Of a stretch of 60,000 nt of DNA, positions 10,516-22,600 are shown piece by piece. Each line of letters opens with the position of its first letter. Positions within the stretch are counted from its first letter, which is position 1. The DNA is from Polytrichum commune (lineage: Eukaryota; Streptophyta; Polytrichopsida; Polytrichales; Polytrichaceae): NCBI GenBank assembly GCA_950295325.1, contig OX485807.1, positions 21,363,666 through 21,423,665 on the forward strand, read 5' to 3'. The notes beneath the pieces were generated by a model, which saw only the letters and a program-made list of their open reading frames with translations, made no database searches and had not been told where the DNA came from. The position numbers were made by a program, and so were the translations under genes.

Positions 10516-13500
10516 TCACGGGATGTGCTTGCCATGCAATTTCTTGTTGTCGGTTTTGTTCCTTAGTTGTACGTTGTTGCGCACCTTGCCAGTCTGCATA
10601 GACTCAGTTTTCTTGCCTGCTGCTTCCGGTGTTTTCCTTTGCGTACCTTGAACGATGGCAGTAGACTGAGCCCTCCCACAAACAGCGTTCGTAACATTGC
10701 CCATCATGCGAGTTATTTCCTCCATCGACGGAATCTGCATAATGTAGGGTACACCCCACAATATGGGCATATTTGGTAGTCCCTCGACTTGATCGAGGAA
10801 GGCGACGTGCTGTGGATAACGCCCCTCCTTCTTCAACATCACCGGTGTATCCTTGTAGAACACCCTGATGACTGAAATCATTTGCTCCCCCTTCTTGCAC
10901 AAATCTTGCTCGTCGTTGATGCACCTCGACTTGTGGTTTATACCAGCGTACGCCTCTGCTACGACCTTCCCTTCGTACTTCGGATGCAACACCCATACCT
11001 TCACACGTACTCTGATTGGATTCTACAACACATAACTTGCAATAAACATGTTAAATCACAGCATGACTTTTATTAACTTCATTGTTCGCCTTCCAATAAT
11101 ATGCATATGTCAATTACATACCCCAACACGAAAATCATCCACAAATTGATCAGATACTTACGGAATTTATAGGTCGTCTGCCAAATTCAAGTTGTGTTAT
11201 TACAGAAGCGTCAATCTGTGGGCACCTCTGCTTCTTCAGTTGTGGACTGTTGCTTTTCGACCTACCTCTTTGAGTCCTCCGCTCAGAGCCCTTGGGTTCA
11301 CTCATTAATTTCCTTTTTACTGGGACTTTTGGTAACACAGGCAGTTCCTCAACATCTGTGTCTGTCCCATTTGGATGACGTTCAACATCTTCATCGTTGG
11401 ACTCATCGTCTTCTTCCTGGCTCGTTTCCTCCTTCAATTTGCTCCTTTCATGCTTCTTGTGTGACTCACTAAAGGGTTCTGCCTCGTTCTGTTCACCCGA
11501 CTTCCATATCTCTTCTTCTTCTAGTTCATCCCCTCCATCCTCGGGCCAATTTAATTTTGGAAAGGATGTTTCAAGAGGAGGATTCTTCGAGCCAAGACTC
11601 TGGGTATCTTCCTCATAGCTATAGTTCATTACATGTGAGCTCTCTGGAGATGTCGACGGGCTTCGTTTACCTATCCCTGCTGATATTACTCGTGAGGTTG
11701 AGGGTTGTAACTTTTTGCTATTCTGTTTGACCACCTTTTTCTTTGTTGATTTTATTATTGCAATAGGGTTGTCATCGGATGAATGGTCCGATGACAAAAT
11801 CTCCACGGTATGAAAGATTTTACCTCTTGCTGCAGTATCCTGGGAAGGACGGCGTTGCTTTGCCTCAGCTCTGGACACAATATTATTGAAGAGGGTACCT
11901 ACTGACCTGCTTTCTTCCTTGTGCTCCACACGGTCCAATGTAGTACTCTTCGATCTCAATTCCAAGGGATGGCGTGAGGACCTCCCATTGTCCCTGTCTC
12001 TTTTATTCCCTTCCACCATGGAGGACTTGCCATGTTCCAGGTGTGACTTCCCTTCTCTGCTGGTTTTGGCCATTACATGGGATTCAGAAGGCCGTCTCAA
12101 TCCTTTTAGCACCTCCTGCGTCGTGCGGTTGCTCGGCCTTGCAGCCCTTGGAGACTCTGGTCCGCTATCGTCAGCAACATTTTTATGGCCTTGAGCGGAC
12201 ACGTTCTGCACTAAAGAGTCACATTCTGAGGTTAAGTTGGAAACAAATTCGTCCACCATAGCATGCAACTTGTTACTAATGTCAAGCATGGGTGGTCGCT
12301 CTACGGGGTCGGCCGAAGATGAAATCTTTGATGTTTGTGATACATGGGATCGGCCGGGCAACGCCGTAACATTGGAGCCATTTTCTTTCAGCTGTCACAA
12401 ACATTGAACCACAAAAAATTGCACATGATGAGCAATATGCACAGCCTGGAATAAGGATATAACATGCATGGATTAACTTTGAAAATGTGCAAGTTTACAA
12501 TGCGAGGAATGAATTGGTCTACATAAACATGCCATTAGTAGCAATTAGGAGCGGGAGTGTTTATACCTTTGCCGGGAATGCTCTGTCCTGCACATACAGA
12601 GCCTGTTTAACACCATCAACACCTGCACGGAGGGGTTCCCTCTCCCGGGATACGGTTCTGCCATTCTCCTGCACATAAACATTCGCACACTTCTGGTCAG
12701 AATGTCAGACTCTGCAATGACCAAGAAACATGAAACTTAATGAAAGCAAGCTAATCAATCTCAGTACATGCAACTGTGATGGACCATAGCAGGGTCCCCC
12801 AGGATTGCCAAGTGCTTTCAGTTATGACAATCAGATTTGAGGGCAAGAAAACGTACTGATGTTCCTTTCTTCAATGCTGCATTTGCCTTGTTCCTTTCAC
12901 ATTCTTTGCTCCCTTCCGTGGATTTCCAATAATCTACCAATTGCAACCATGCCGCTGAGGCACAATCGTCAGGCTTACCATGGTCACCGTGTAGGATCCA
13001 ATGACGATGATAGACTGCTCTATTTCTCTTATATAGACGTTGTAGGAATCCGGCGACCATGCCCTCTGGAAGAGGTTTCTCTAATATAAACTGCCTCTTC
13101 ACTTCCTCCATGATATCTTGCATTGTAGACGCATTTTTAACGTCTATATCAGCGTATGGAACGATAGCAAGTGCAGCTAGTTTTAAGGCGTTCAAGAACT
13201 GCGCTTTATACTGCACTATGTTCCCATTGTTGTCCTGTTGCAACTGGACTTGTGGCACTCTACCCTCCGCAATGGATCTCTTCACTTCCTTTAAATAAGA
13301 CTTCTCTTCTACCCTAAGTTGTTTTCTTTGTGAGGACGTATAAGGAGGGGATGACTTACTGGAGTTTGTACTTAACAACATGGGGCTATTGCTTGTATGG
13401 GTCATGCGAGTCTGCGAAGGAGCGGAGTCATGCTGGTCTGGCAAGGCCCCTCCCCCCGTTGAGGTCTGTGCGCTACCAGTCGCACGATTGGCCTGACGTG

Positions 13501-14566
13501 TTGGCTTTCCAGTGTCAGAGTTCTTCTCTACGCAAGAAGGACCACGAACCTCACTCGTATCTCTCCCGACCTGCAATTCTCTCTGGACCCCACAATTACC
13601 TTGTGCGGAGGGTGCACTAGTCCCCAGCATGACCTGTCCACTTGCATCATCCATAGCCAAACCTTGTCCCCGTGAGCGAGGATGTGAGTGCTCTGGAGGT
13701 AATCCCTGGAATTGCTGGGAGCTGTAGTCGAATTTTCCTTGCATATATCTGGGATGTTGGTTATATGCTGCACCTTGTGGAAGATTCTGCACAGGCAACA
13801 ACATGTGGCTGGAGGATGGCCCTTCGAATTGAATTTCCCTTTGCGGTGCAGGATATGACAATTGGTTGTTGAATGGACTCGATTGTGCAATGGGCGTACC
13901 CATACACGGGTTGTACAGGGAACCGCCTCGAGCACTCATGTTGCCAAAAACTGACTGTGGCGTTTGCCAAGGGATTGTTCGTTGCTGTTGATGGTAGGTG
14001 GCCGCATAAGGCATTCCAAATATCTGCATACAATGAACACTGTCATTCTTGGTTGCGGGTGCTACTTACATCCAAAGCTTGAAATTGCTCCTGGTGTCAT
14101 TACATTCATGGTTTGTGGCTTATCGGCACAATGAGGCAAGAATACAGTGGCAGTGCATGTTAGAGCAATGCCTGGCATTAGGGCACGGTCAACATTCAAG
14201 CCACCTGAATACCATTGCCTTTGGAGAAATAAGTCCTTGTCTAATTGGAGACACAATTTGGGTCAGCATTGTACCTGTGTTTCATCGAATCTCTGGGATT
14301 GTGACTGCTCGACTCTCATTACCTGCAAACGCAAATGCAGAAAATGAGGATTTCACTTGCACAACTTTTCAATGATCCTACACCCTGCAACCTGCGAAGT
14401 TCATGATTTGCACACCTCTGTCCTAGAAAGCCGAGCGTCAATGTTTGATAAACGTGGACAACAATTGGGAGGAGTCATGTACCCCCCGCGTCAAGTCATC
14501 CGCAAATTGCGTGCTCCGCACAACATCATAGTCCCCGAGGTTGACATGCTCGTATTGGTCCGCCAT
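10516..14566 (-). CDS. TNPA/Ptta-like (En/Spm accessory) transposon protein
   Basis: Six exons: 14483-14566, 14275-14322, 12857-14023, 12567-12668, 11162-12391 and 10516-11022. All are multiples of 3 with GT-AG borders, giving 1045 aa. The ATG at 14566 starts MADQYEHVNLGDYDVVRS. Residues ~45-260 are Gln/Pro/Ser-rich. A helical block then leads to AAWLQLVDYWKSTEGSKECE and the following RNKANAA (~405-430), resembling the Ptta/En/Spm 'Transposase_24' signature. Exon 5 is charged, with acidic runs and basic KKKVVK and VKRKLM stretches that may be nuclear-localisation signals. Exon 6 (VKVWVLHPKYEGKVVAEAYA to LPNMPILWGVPYIMQ) resembles the TNP1/'Transposase_23' domain. Such proteins bind subterminal DNA and help the transposase. 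The two smallest exons and the start are least certain. Confidence 0.72.
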
Positions 14567-17500
14567 GGTAAATCCCTGTGTTTAGGCTATGTGAACATGA
14601 GTTTCATCCTTGATTTGCACAAAAAACATGCTTGATTTCCAACTACAATGCGCACGCTGCACTTTCACAATCCATATCAAACAGCTGAACAAGACGGATG
14701 GCTGTGCTTCCAACAAGGGTATTTGTGTGGACAACTCCCTGTTATTCTCTTAGAGTTTGTCCTCGGTGGCTTGTGGTTAGTTTTCCTCATTATTCAAGTT
14801 CTGTGTGGAAGCTCATGATGGTGTGCACTCTTCAAATCAACTCGCTGTTGTTATTGACAACAATGCTAATTCAACATGGCAAATTATTTGAATAGGACGA
14901 GGAAAAAATGGTCAAGACAGCACGAGTATAATACAAGTTCACTCACAATGGACTTGCTCCGACCCAGGGAATGTCAGCAATGTTGCTCTTTCCTGCAGCA
15001 GCTCCTGTCGGTGTTGTCTCGCACCCGTGCGTCACTTCCTCAAGGCTGCATATCCAGGAGTTCCCACTTATCAGTATGTACTTCGTGGGTTTCATCTGTA
15101 TGACAGTTGCTTCCATTTATGGTCCACTGCATTAGTTTAACTGTGGATAGACAAGAACACCAATGAACACCTTCATCTTTGCTCTTAACCTGCGTAACAC
15201 CTCGTGGTTTATGTATTTAACAACGAACGTGGACCAATGAGACTCGCCATGGGGCACTCAAACATCCATAATCGAAATAATAATCCAGAGAACACAACTT
15301 GGCGAGAGGAGACACATGGGCATATCAGTTCGCAGATGATTGGGGTTTAGCATGCTCATCGTTCTCCCTTGAAATGGCTCATCTCTCATGTAACACAATC
15401 CTGCGCATCATCCACTAATTAATCCCAAAACTAGTCCAATCTGATTTCCACAACCACCATTGGGTGAAATGCCCGGCCTCAAAACAACCCTTTTGAATTG
15501 AGGTGGGTTGGACCCAAGTAAATACATGTAGAGTGTTTGAGATCTGTTGCTCGTCCAATGCCTTCTCGGCATGAACGCCACTGTGCGTTTTTTTAAATGG
15601 GCTCAGCAGGTGCTCTCCACTTGGGGTTGGTGGGTATCCGCAAAAGTTGCTAGAAATGGTGTTAGTGCAGCATCGAGATGACCTTAGCAATGAACTCAGT
15701 TGCTACCAAAGAACCTCGGAGGGACGAAGATGCCACAATATTGACTAGATGCGAGGACTCTCCGACGAATGCTCATTTTCAAGATTGACCAACATAACAC
15801 ATGCAGTCTCAAGCACAGTATTCACCACAAATTGGGACGACCGTTATTCTGCCAGTGCACAGATTATACCATCCACTACATTGAGTATGCAATTGCCCAT
15901 ACAGCCCTACATGCAAGACAGCAGACCAGCGAGTTCCAAGCTCCAGATCCCACCCCGACAACAACTGACGGAGCATTTGCATCCACTGTGGTTGGCACTG
16001 CCTTGAAGCACAATCACCTTACAAGACCCACCAAAAAAATCCTCAGACCTCACGAAGAAGTCCACTAACAAGTGTTGCGCAAAGGTGAATGTTACAGACG
16101 CAAAGGGGTGCGATGACATGGGGAAGGGTAGAGGAGCAGGTGAGTTAGACGTGAAGGAGACATGCACAGGATGGTTGGGCCCGGAGGTGGACGACATCGC
16201 TCGTCGTTTGGCGTTGGCTCTCTAGTTGGCCAACTGCCAAGCCTAGTGTCTTGGAGGAATTAAGGGCCTTCTCTGGGGACTAGGCATAGGATAGTGGCAG
16301 TGCTAGCATGCTGGAAGCGGGAAGGACGCTGACGTGGCAAAATCATGGACGATGGCTACATCGAATCCACGTACCACATGGCACCATCTTCGTGCGCAAT
16401 TATGGCGGGATGGCAAAGGTGTTCTTCAAAGTTAAATCCAGCCCCCGGTAATGATGGGGCTAGATTGATGTCCTTCCCACTCCCTTGGTATTCTGTCCCA
16501 TTATTGCCCCTAGCCGGCCCCCCCCCCTACGCCGCTCCACGGGCAGCGGTGTGGGCCATCGATTATGGTTTTCGGGCAGGGCAGTTGTGCATCTTCGGTC
16601 AGGGTAGTCTCGGGCAGGCGTGCTTTCCAGAATTTCGCCGGCGGGGAGGAACTCCACCTTTTTGGCGTCGCCACTCTTGTCATCGTCGACCATGTCTCCC
16701 CCGCCAGGAGATCATGTTTCTCTCCGCACTTGACGATGAGGCAAAGCCTTTCAGGAGAATGCACTGCAATTGGTTTTGTGAGGAGCAACATGGGATGGAG
16801 AGAAGGGCAAAAAGAGCTGAATGAATGGTGAAGGACGTTGGGTTGTTCGTGTTGCAGAGCGGAGGTGTGCCAGGAGCAGGGATCATCCTCTCTTCAATCC
16901 ATACGTCAGAGTTTGCTTTCCCTACACACCGCCATCTTCATCTCCTGGACGATTCGGCTTGGGACGGTGCATCGCGCCAATCGTCTTACATAGATCTTGA
17001 ACATGTTGCCATGCTTAATTTTTGGAACCTTGGCAATCCTTTGGTTATGTGTCATTCCCATCCGTATGTTCACAATGTCGGAAGTCTTGTGAAAGCTCGG
17101 TCTTATGTATGTTGATGTGGAGTGCGATCTAAATACCATGTTGCAATCATGTTTTGCAGGTCGGCTTTCGATTGACACTTGTTTTATCGTAGCCAGGATC
17201 GCCGGAACTGACCAAAGATGGATCTGGCAAGGTTATATTCCGTATAGCGGCGTTTGTTTCCACCAATGTGGGGAGAATGATGTGGGTGTCCTCATACATA
17301 TCCGCATTGCTTGTTGTTGCTCTGCTCCAGTTGCTTCTGTGGTCACACATAGAATGTCCTGGTGTGCACATGCACTGGTGCCAGATCGTCTAGCATGCCT
17401 CTGATAGGTGAATTGAGAATACACGACCATGACATGTAAGTTGATGTGCACTGACAGAGTAGATTTACTATGTTCTTTACTACACTAGTTCCAGAACGTG

Positions 17501-19553
17501 CGTATGCATCTGTTGGAAGCGGATAATTAATAGTGAGCCCCTGTTGCAATTGTTCCTTGAAGATGAATGCTTCATAGTAAGGACTGGTCTGTGGTATCCC
17601 CTACAAACTAAACCAGATTCAGACGCTAGAGATTGTGAGCACATCCATGTTTGTGAAGAGCGAAACAAAATGGGGCTCTACTTCTAAATAAAAGCTGTTG
17701 TTTTAGAAGGTCCTCTCCACCTCTACTCAGTAGTCCATGCTCCATGTGTCATTCATTGTAGTTTGATCTGCATGATATTAAAAACAATGAACTCTTCGCT
17801 TGGCAACCTTATTGTCGTTTCTCTGAATATGAATCCGCTTTCGCAGTGGAAGATAATGATATTTATTTGCAACAGCTGGGAAAAGATATGGGAGTGCTAT
17901 AGTCACGTCAGAGCTTGATGCCATCGCGCTTCGACTCGGCCGACATTTCCAACAGATCGAGAGAATGGAGTACCAGATACCGAGGAAGACTTAAATCCAC
18001 AATTTGTGTTGGCCACAATTGGTCAGTTTGCCCTGGTGGGATAAAGGTAGGGTCTCTGTGTGTCGTGGGTTGAAATGTTGCTAACTGGCGTGGAGTTTGG
18101 CCCGGAGACGTACAAGTAATTGTATAGCATTGGGGTGCACTATGGAGAGAAATTCTTCAGGAGTGTTGGGAATGATGAAAGATCACAAACTCTCAGTCAA
18201 CCCTCGATGGTGAGGTTTCCTTCGCCTGTGAAATCCAATGTTCAGGACCAGGTTTTATATAGGTTCTCTTGAATCGCTTAGTCTGCTGGTTGTGCACAGC
18301 ATTTCAATCTGCTGAAATTGGGTAGGTTTTGAGATGAGCCACTATGTTTTACATCATTATAGTAGTTGGATCCCGGCCTGGTTGATTTTATCGCATTTCA
18401 TGGCATTATTATCTGGCGATCTACAAGTGATTCCCTTGACTTATGTTTGACTCACTAATTCTTTCTCAAGTGAGCAACGGTGAGGTAATTTTCCGAGCCC
18501 AAAAACCTTGAATGAATTACCTCCATGAAGAACATGTAGCATGAATATAGTGCCTCTATGTCGGGCCATGAGTTTGTAAACAACTTGGAATGGGACTCTT
18601 CGAGTGGCAGTATCCAGTTTTTCTGCATGTAAGTTGAATGGCACACTGTAGGTGCAGGAGATATTGATCTGTTCCCCCCCAGGTTGATTTGAGGTTGTTT
18701 GAAGTTTTAATATACCCTCAATATCGCAAATTTCAAGAAGAAAATACAATTTTGTGCACCAAGATTAAACCTCAGGGGCAACACCATACTATGCTAGGAC
18801 TGTGTAGAGAAGAAGTTGAAAGAGAAGTCAGCGTCACATCTTTGAGAGTAATGTCTTGCATTACCTGGACATTGAGAGGATATACTAATGCCGCGTGGGT
18901 TTTATTACTGTAAAGTATTAATCTTGACAGGTGGAACCGTGTGATAGGCACGGGCGACCAGAAATTTTGACAGTTCCAATAGGTTAAAAAGCAGCTACCC
19001 TTGGCACCTGATGCAAAGTTCAACGTGATTGCTGCAGCAACAGTTGGACACACTGGGTAAGTGATTCAATGAATTCAATTTCACAAACTTGGGTGATTTG
19101 ATTTTAGCAGGTTCATGTAGCCGCCATGCATTTGATACACTCATCGAGGCAACAAAGCCATTATCCACACATCTTACATAGGAGTGTCATTCTCTCGAGG
19201 CAAACAAATGTGTAATCTTCCTTATGCATGGTCAACACTCTCTGTGCCCTACGGAACTGCTGTAATTGTGTGGGCTTGACAATATATTTGCACTGGATGA
19301 GTCGCACGTATAAAATACCTCTGCGGTGTTTGGGATTTGCCAAAGTATGAATAGATTACTTCCAGGGTATGCTTCTCGATGGAGTGCGATGAATTTTCTC
19401 GGGAAGTGGAACGTTCTAATGATGTACGTGTTTGCACTTAATATCTACAGTCTTGCCAGTTGTTTGGGCATAATCTAGGTTTGTTCTCAATGACGTTGTA
19501 GGTTTTAGTTTCCAAGGGTGCTTTGTTCACAACTCTGAAACATTATTAGTAGC
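14567..19553. other. 5-kb spacer between divergent transposon genes
   Basis: This spacer should hold the promoters of both CACTA genes. No further gene is recognised. A GC-richer segment at about 15900-16900 has open frames on both strands (16345-16824 plus, 159 codons; 15907-16197 minus, 96 codons) without recognisable domains. It could be captured host sequence or untranslated leader. The remainder is AT-rich with only short frames. Confidence 0.5.
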
Positions 19554-19630
19554 CACTCACAGAGGCTGAATGGATTGACACAAGGCAGTTGCCCGATCTT
19601 GTGCAGTGGCAGGACATCAATATTACTATT

Positions 19631-22600
19631 ATGGAGGATGAACACGTAACTCGATTGCCACTAAATCATCCACACCGCATCCAGGCAAGGGACTTGAAAC
19701 TGCAACAGAGAGATGAAGAACATGCACGAAGAAATGAGACGTCTAGATATAGATGTCCCTGTAATCTATGTGGAGGCCGGAGGCGGCCATACAAGAGCAC
19801 CACGGTTGCGCGCCACTTGAGGCATCGGGGCAGGCATGGTGCCCTCAGAGGGTGGACCCAGGTAAATCACATCTTCACATAATGTTTGAGGTCAGCATTT
19901 GAGGAAGTGCACATTCATTGATGGTGGTTCAGCAAGCCTGGCATTATGTACATGCATTTATAAGTCAATATCGATTTGTGATACAGGGTGATGAATGCGA
20001 CTCCTCTGACGAAGAATGGGACCAACACATTGGCACTCACGCAAGAGCATTTCTTGGCCTTCACGAGCCAGTGGTAGAGATAGCACTGGACGAGGGAGTT
20101 GGAATCGGTACGATGGTGAGGAACGCGTTCACGCGTGCGGACGACATCCACGTGCGTGCATCTCTGGCTGTGAGTACCTCGACCTCTGCTCGGGAGGCGT
20201 CAGCAGCAGACCAGCAAGCGTCTAGAGGCCGTCAATCAAATGGCGATGAGTCCATGAACGCGGAGGAGAGTGATGCAGATATCCCTGCTCCTCAACCAGG
20301 GCAGCTGTTTGAGTCCGGTGCTGACATGGAATCTAATCTCAATTCCACTTCAAGCCTTGGATTGAATCCATCAATGTCGGGCGACCCTGAGAGGCTGGGA
20401 GCATCAGGAGCTGGAGCAGGCAACGACGACCCAGAAGAAAACTCAAGTGACAGCTCCGCTGGGGATGACTGGTCTTCATCCGACGACATGTCCACTGACA
20501 ATGAGGATGTGGAAGAGTTGTTGGGTCAAATTCCGAATGATCGAATGGGATCCAATCCCGAGATTGATATCGCTGCCACACTGCCCCTGTATGAGGGCAG
20601 TACATTGTCGATGTTGTGTGCGACACTACTTATAGTGAATTGTTGCAAGACACATGGTGTGTCGAACTCGTTCTTGAATGAGCTACTTATGCTCCTGAGC
20701 ATGAGCATTTTGCCTCAGGGCAATTGCCTACCAAAAACAGAGTATGAGGCAAGCACAATTTTACGTCGACTCGGCTTGGCGTATAACATGATACATGCAT
20801 GTCCTAAGGGTTGTTGTTTGTTTAAGGGGGATTTAGAGGATGCAGAAAAATGTCCAGTTTGTGACCATGATAGGTATAAAATGTGCAGGAGGTCTCGGGT
20901 CCCGACATTGATATTACGTCATTTCCCTCTGATTCCACAATTGCAAAGAATGTTTAGTTCAAAGAGGTTATCCAAGTTAAATGTATGGCATCATTTCCAC
21001 AAGTCAGCAGATGGTAAGATGAGACATACAGCTGATTCTCCACAGTGGAATTTTGTGCACACAGAATTGGAGCCTGAAGCTGGCAACAACAAGTTTGGCA
21101 AGGATCCACGGGATATGCATTTGGGACTTGCCCTAGATGGCATGAACCCATACTCGGAGAAACGCAGCACCCAAAGCTTGACACCGGTGATTGTATTCAA
21201 CTACAATTTACCTCCATGGATGGTAACAAAAAAATACTTTGTGATGTTATGTCTTTTGATTCCAACGAAGTTGAGTCTAACTGGTTCCAATATTGATGTT
21301 TTCATACAACCATTGGTAGATGAACTACAACAGCTTTGGAGTCGGACAGGGGTTCCTACACGGGACGCCAGAGCTCACATGGGAAGGTCAATCTTCAATC
21401 TAAGGGCAGTTTTGATCTGGACATTACATGATTTTCCGGCTTATGGGCTTATATCTGGACTGACAACAAAAGGGTTCAAAGCCTGCCCTGTATGCGGCCC
21501 ACATACAATATCGCGGAGATCAAGAATTCTTCAAAAAAACTTGTATTGCAATTGCCATCGGCGGTATCTTCCACAAGACCACTACTTTCGAGCACCGGAC
21601 GCAGCATTTGATGGTGAAGCCAATCACGACATCGCAGAAGAACCACTCACCGGAAACCAAACAATCAGGCGTGGACATGAATCGGACGCGTACATTGATG
21701 GTGGCGGCATGGAGAAGGACGCTGAGTTTCCAGCTAAGGTGCATGGCATAAAGAGGGTATCCGCATTATACCAATTATCGTATTGGAGGGTTAGTGCTCA
21801 AAACCACAATGGCGGCAGATTGCTTGTTTTTATTATGACCTTGTGCCCGACTCTCATCGTTGGTTTATGCGAGTCTGTGTCATGTGCATGTGCAATCAAG
21901 ATAATATTGCATGGGGGATTCAATCTGTTGTGGGTGATAGAAGACGTGTTCATGGTCAATGTCATGGATACCAATTATCAGAATGTTTGGAGTACATTGC
22001 TCATGGTAGCAATCTAACCTTGTTCACAACACATCTCTATGTGTTAGACGCCCTGTAATATATCCCAGTAACTACACGGGTGTTCAATAGCAACAGACTA
22101 AGGAGTTCATCTGCTTATACCTCGTTTCTCCTTTCAGCTTCAGAGTGCTTGTGTGCGTATATCGGTGTTTGGGAGGATTCTGGAAATGTTTGTGTGTTGC
22201 ACCTTGATGCAGAGTTGCTGTTCAGGATGTCCAAATATCTTATATATGGCTGGTTCATGTAGTCGACGTGTCTTCATGTGATTGAAGTAAGGCCCATTTG
22301 TGTATATTGTAGTGGACATGCACGGTGTCTTTAGGTTTTGTCCATTGCCTTCCTCTTGTCACATCTCTAATCTATGTAAGTGAGGTATTTCTTTCTGGTT
22401 GGGCTTTGTAGGTTGAATGTTGATTGGAAGGTTCAGTTTTAAAGTGTATCGGGGTCAAATATCACTGGGCATGGTCTTGAAGTTCCAATCACCACTATAG
22501 CATATGTTGTAGCGACCTTTAGTCTGTCGTCATGTATTTGTTCAGATTATCATTCATTTTATAACATGTGGTACTAGCATCATGATGTTCATATCTTGGC

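Noticed and set aside
15907-16197. 96-codon minus-strand frame starting MSSTSG
   Set aside because: Could be an upstream exon of the TNPA-like gene, but no donor site linking it to 14566 was convincing.
16345-16824. 159-codon plus-strand frame in the CACTA spacer
   Set aside because: No recognisable domain, the opposite strand is also open, and the GC-rich composition explains it.
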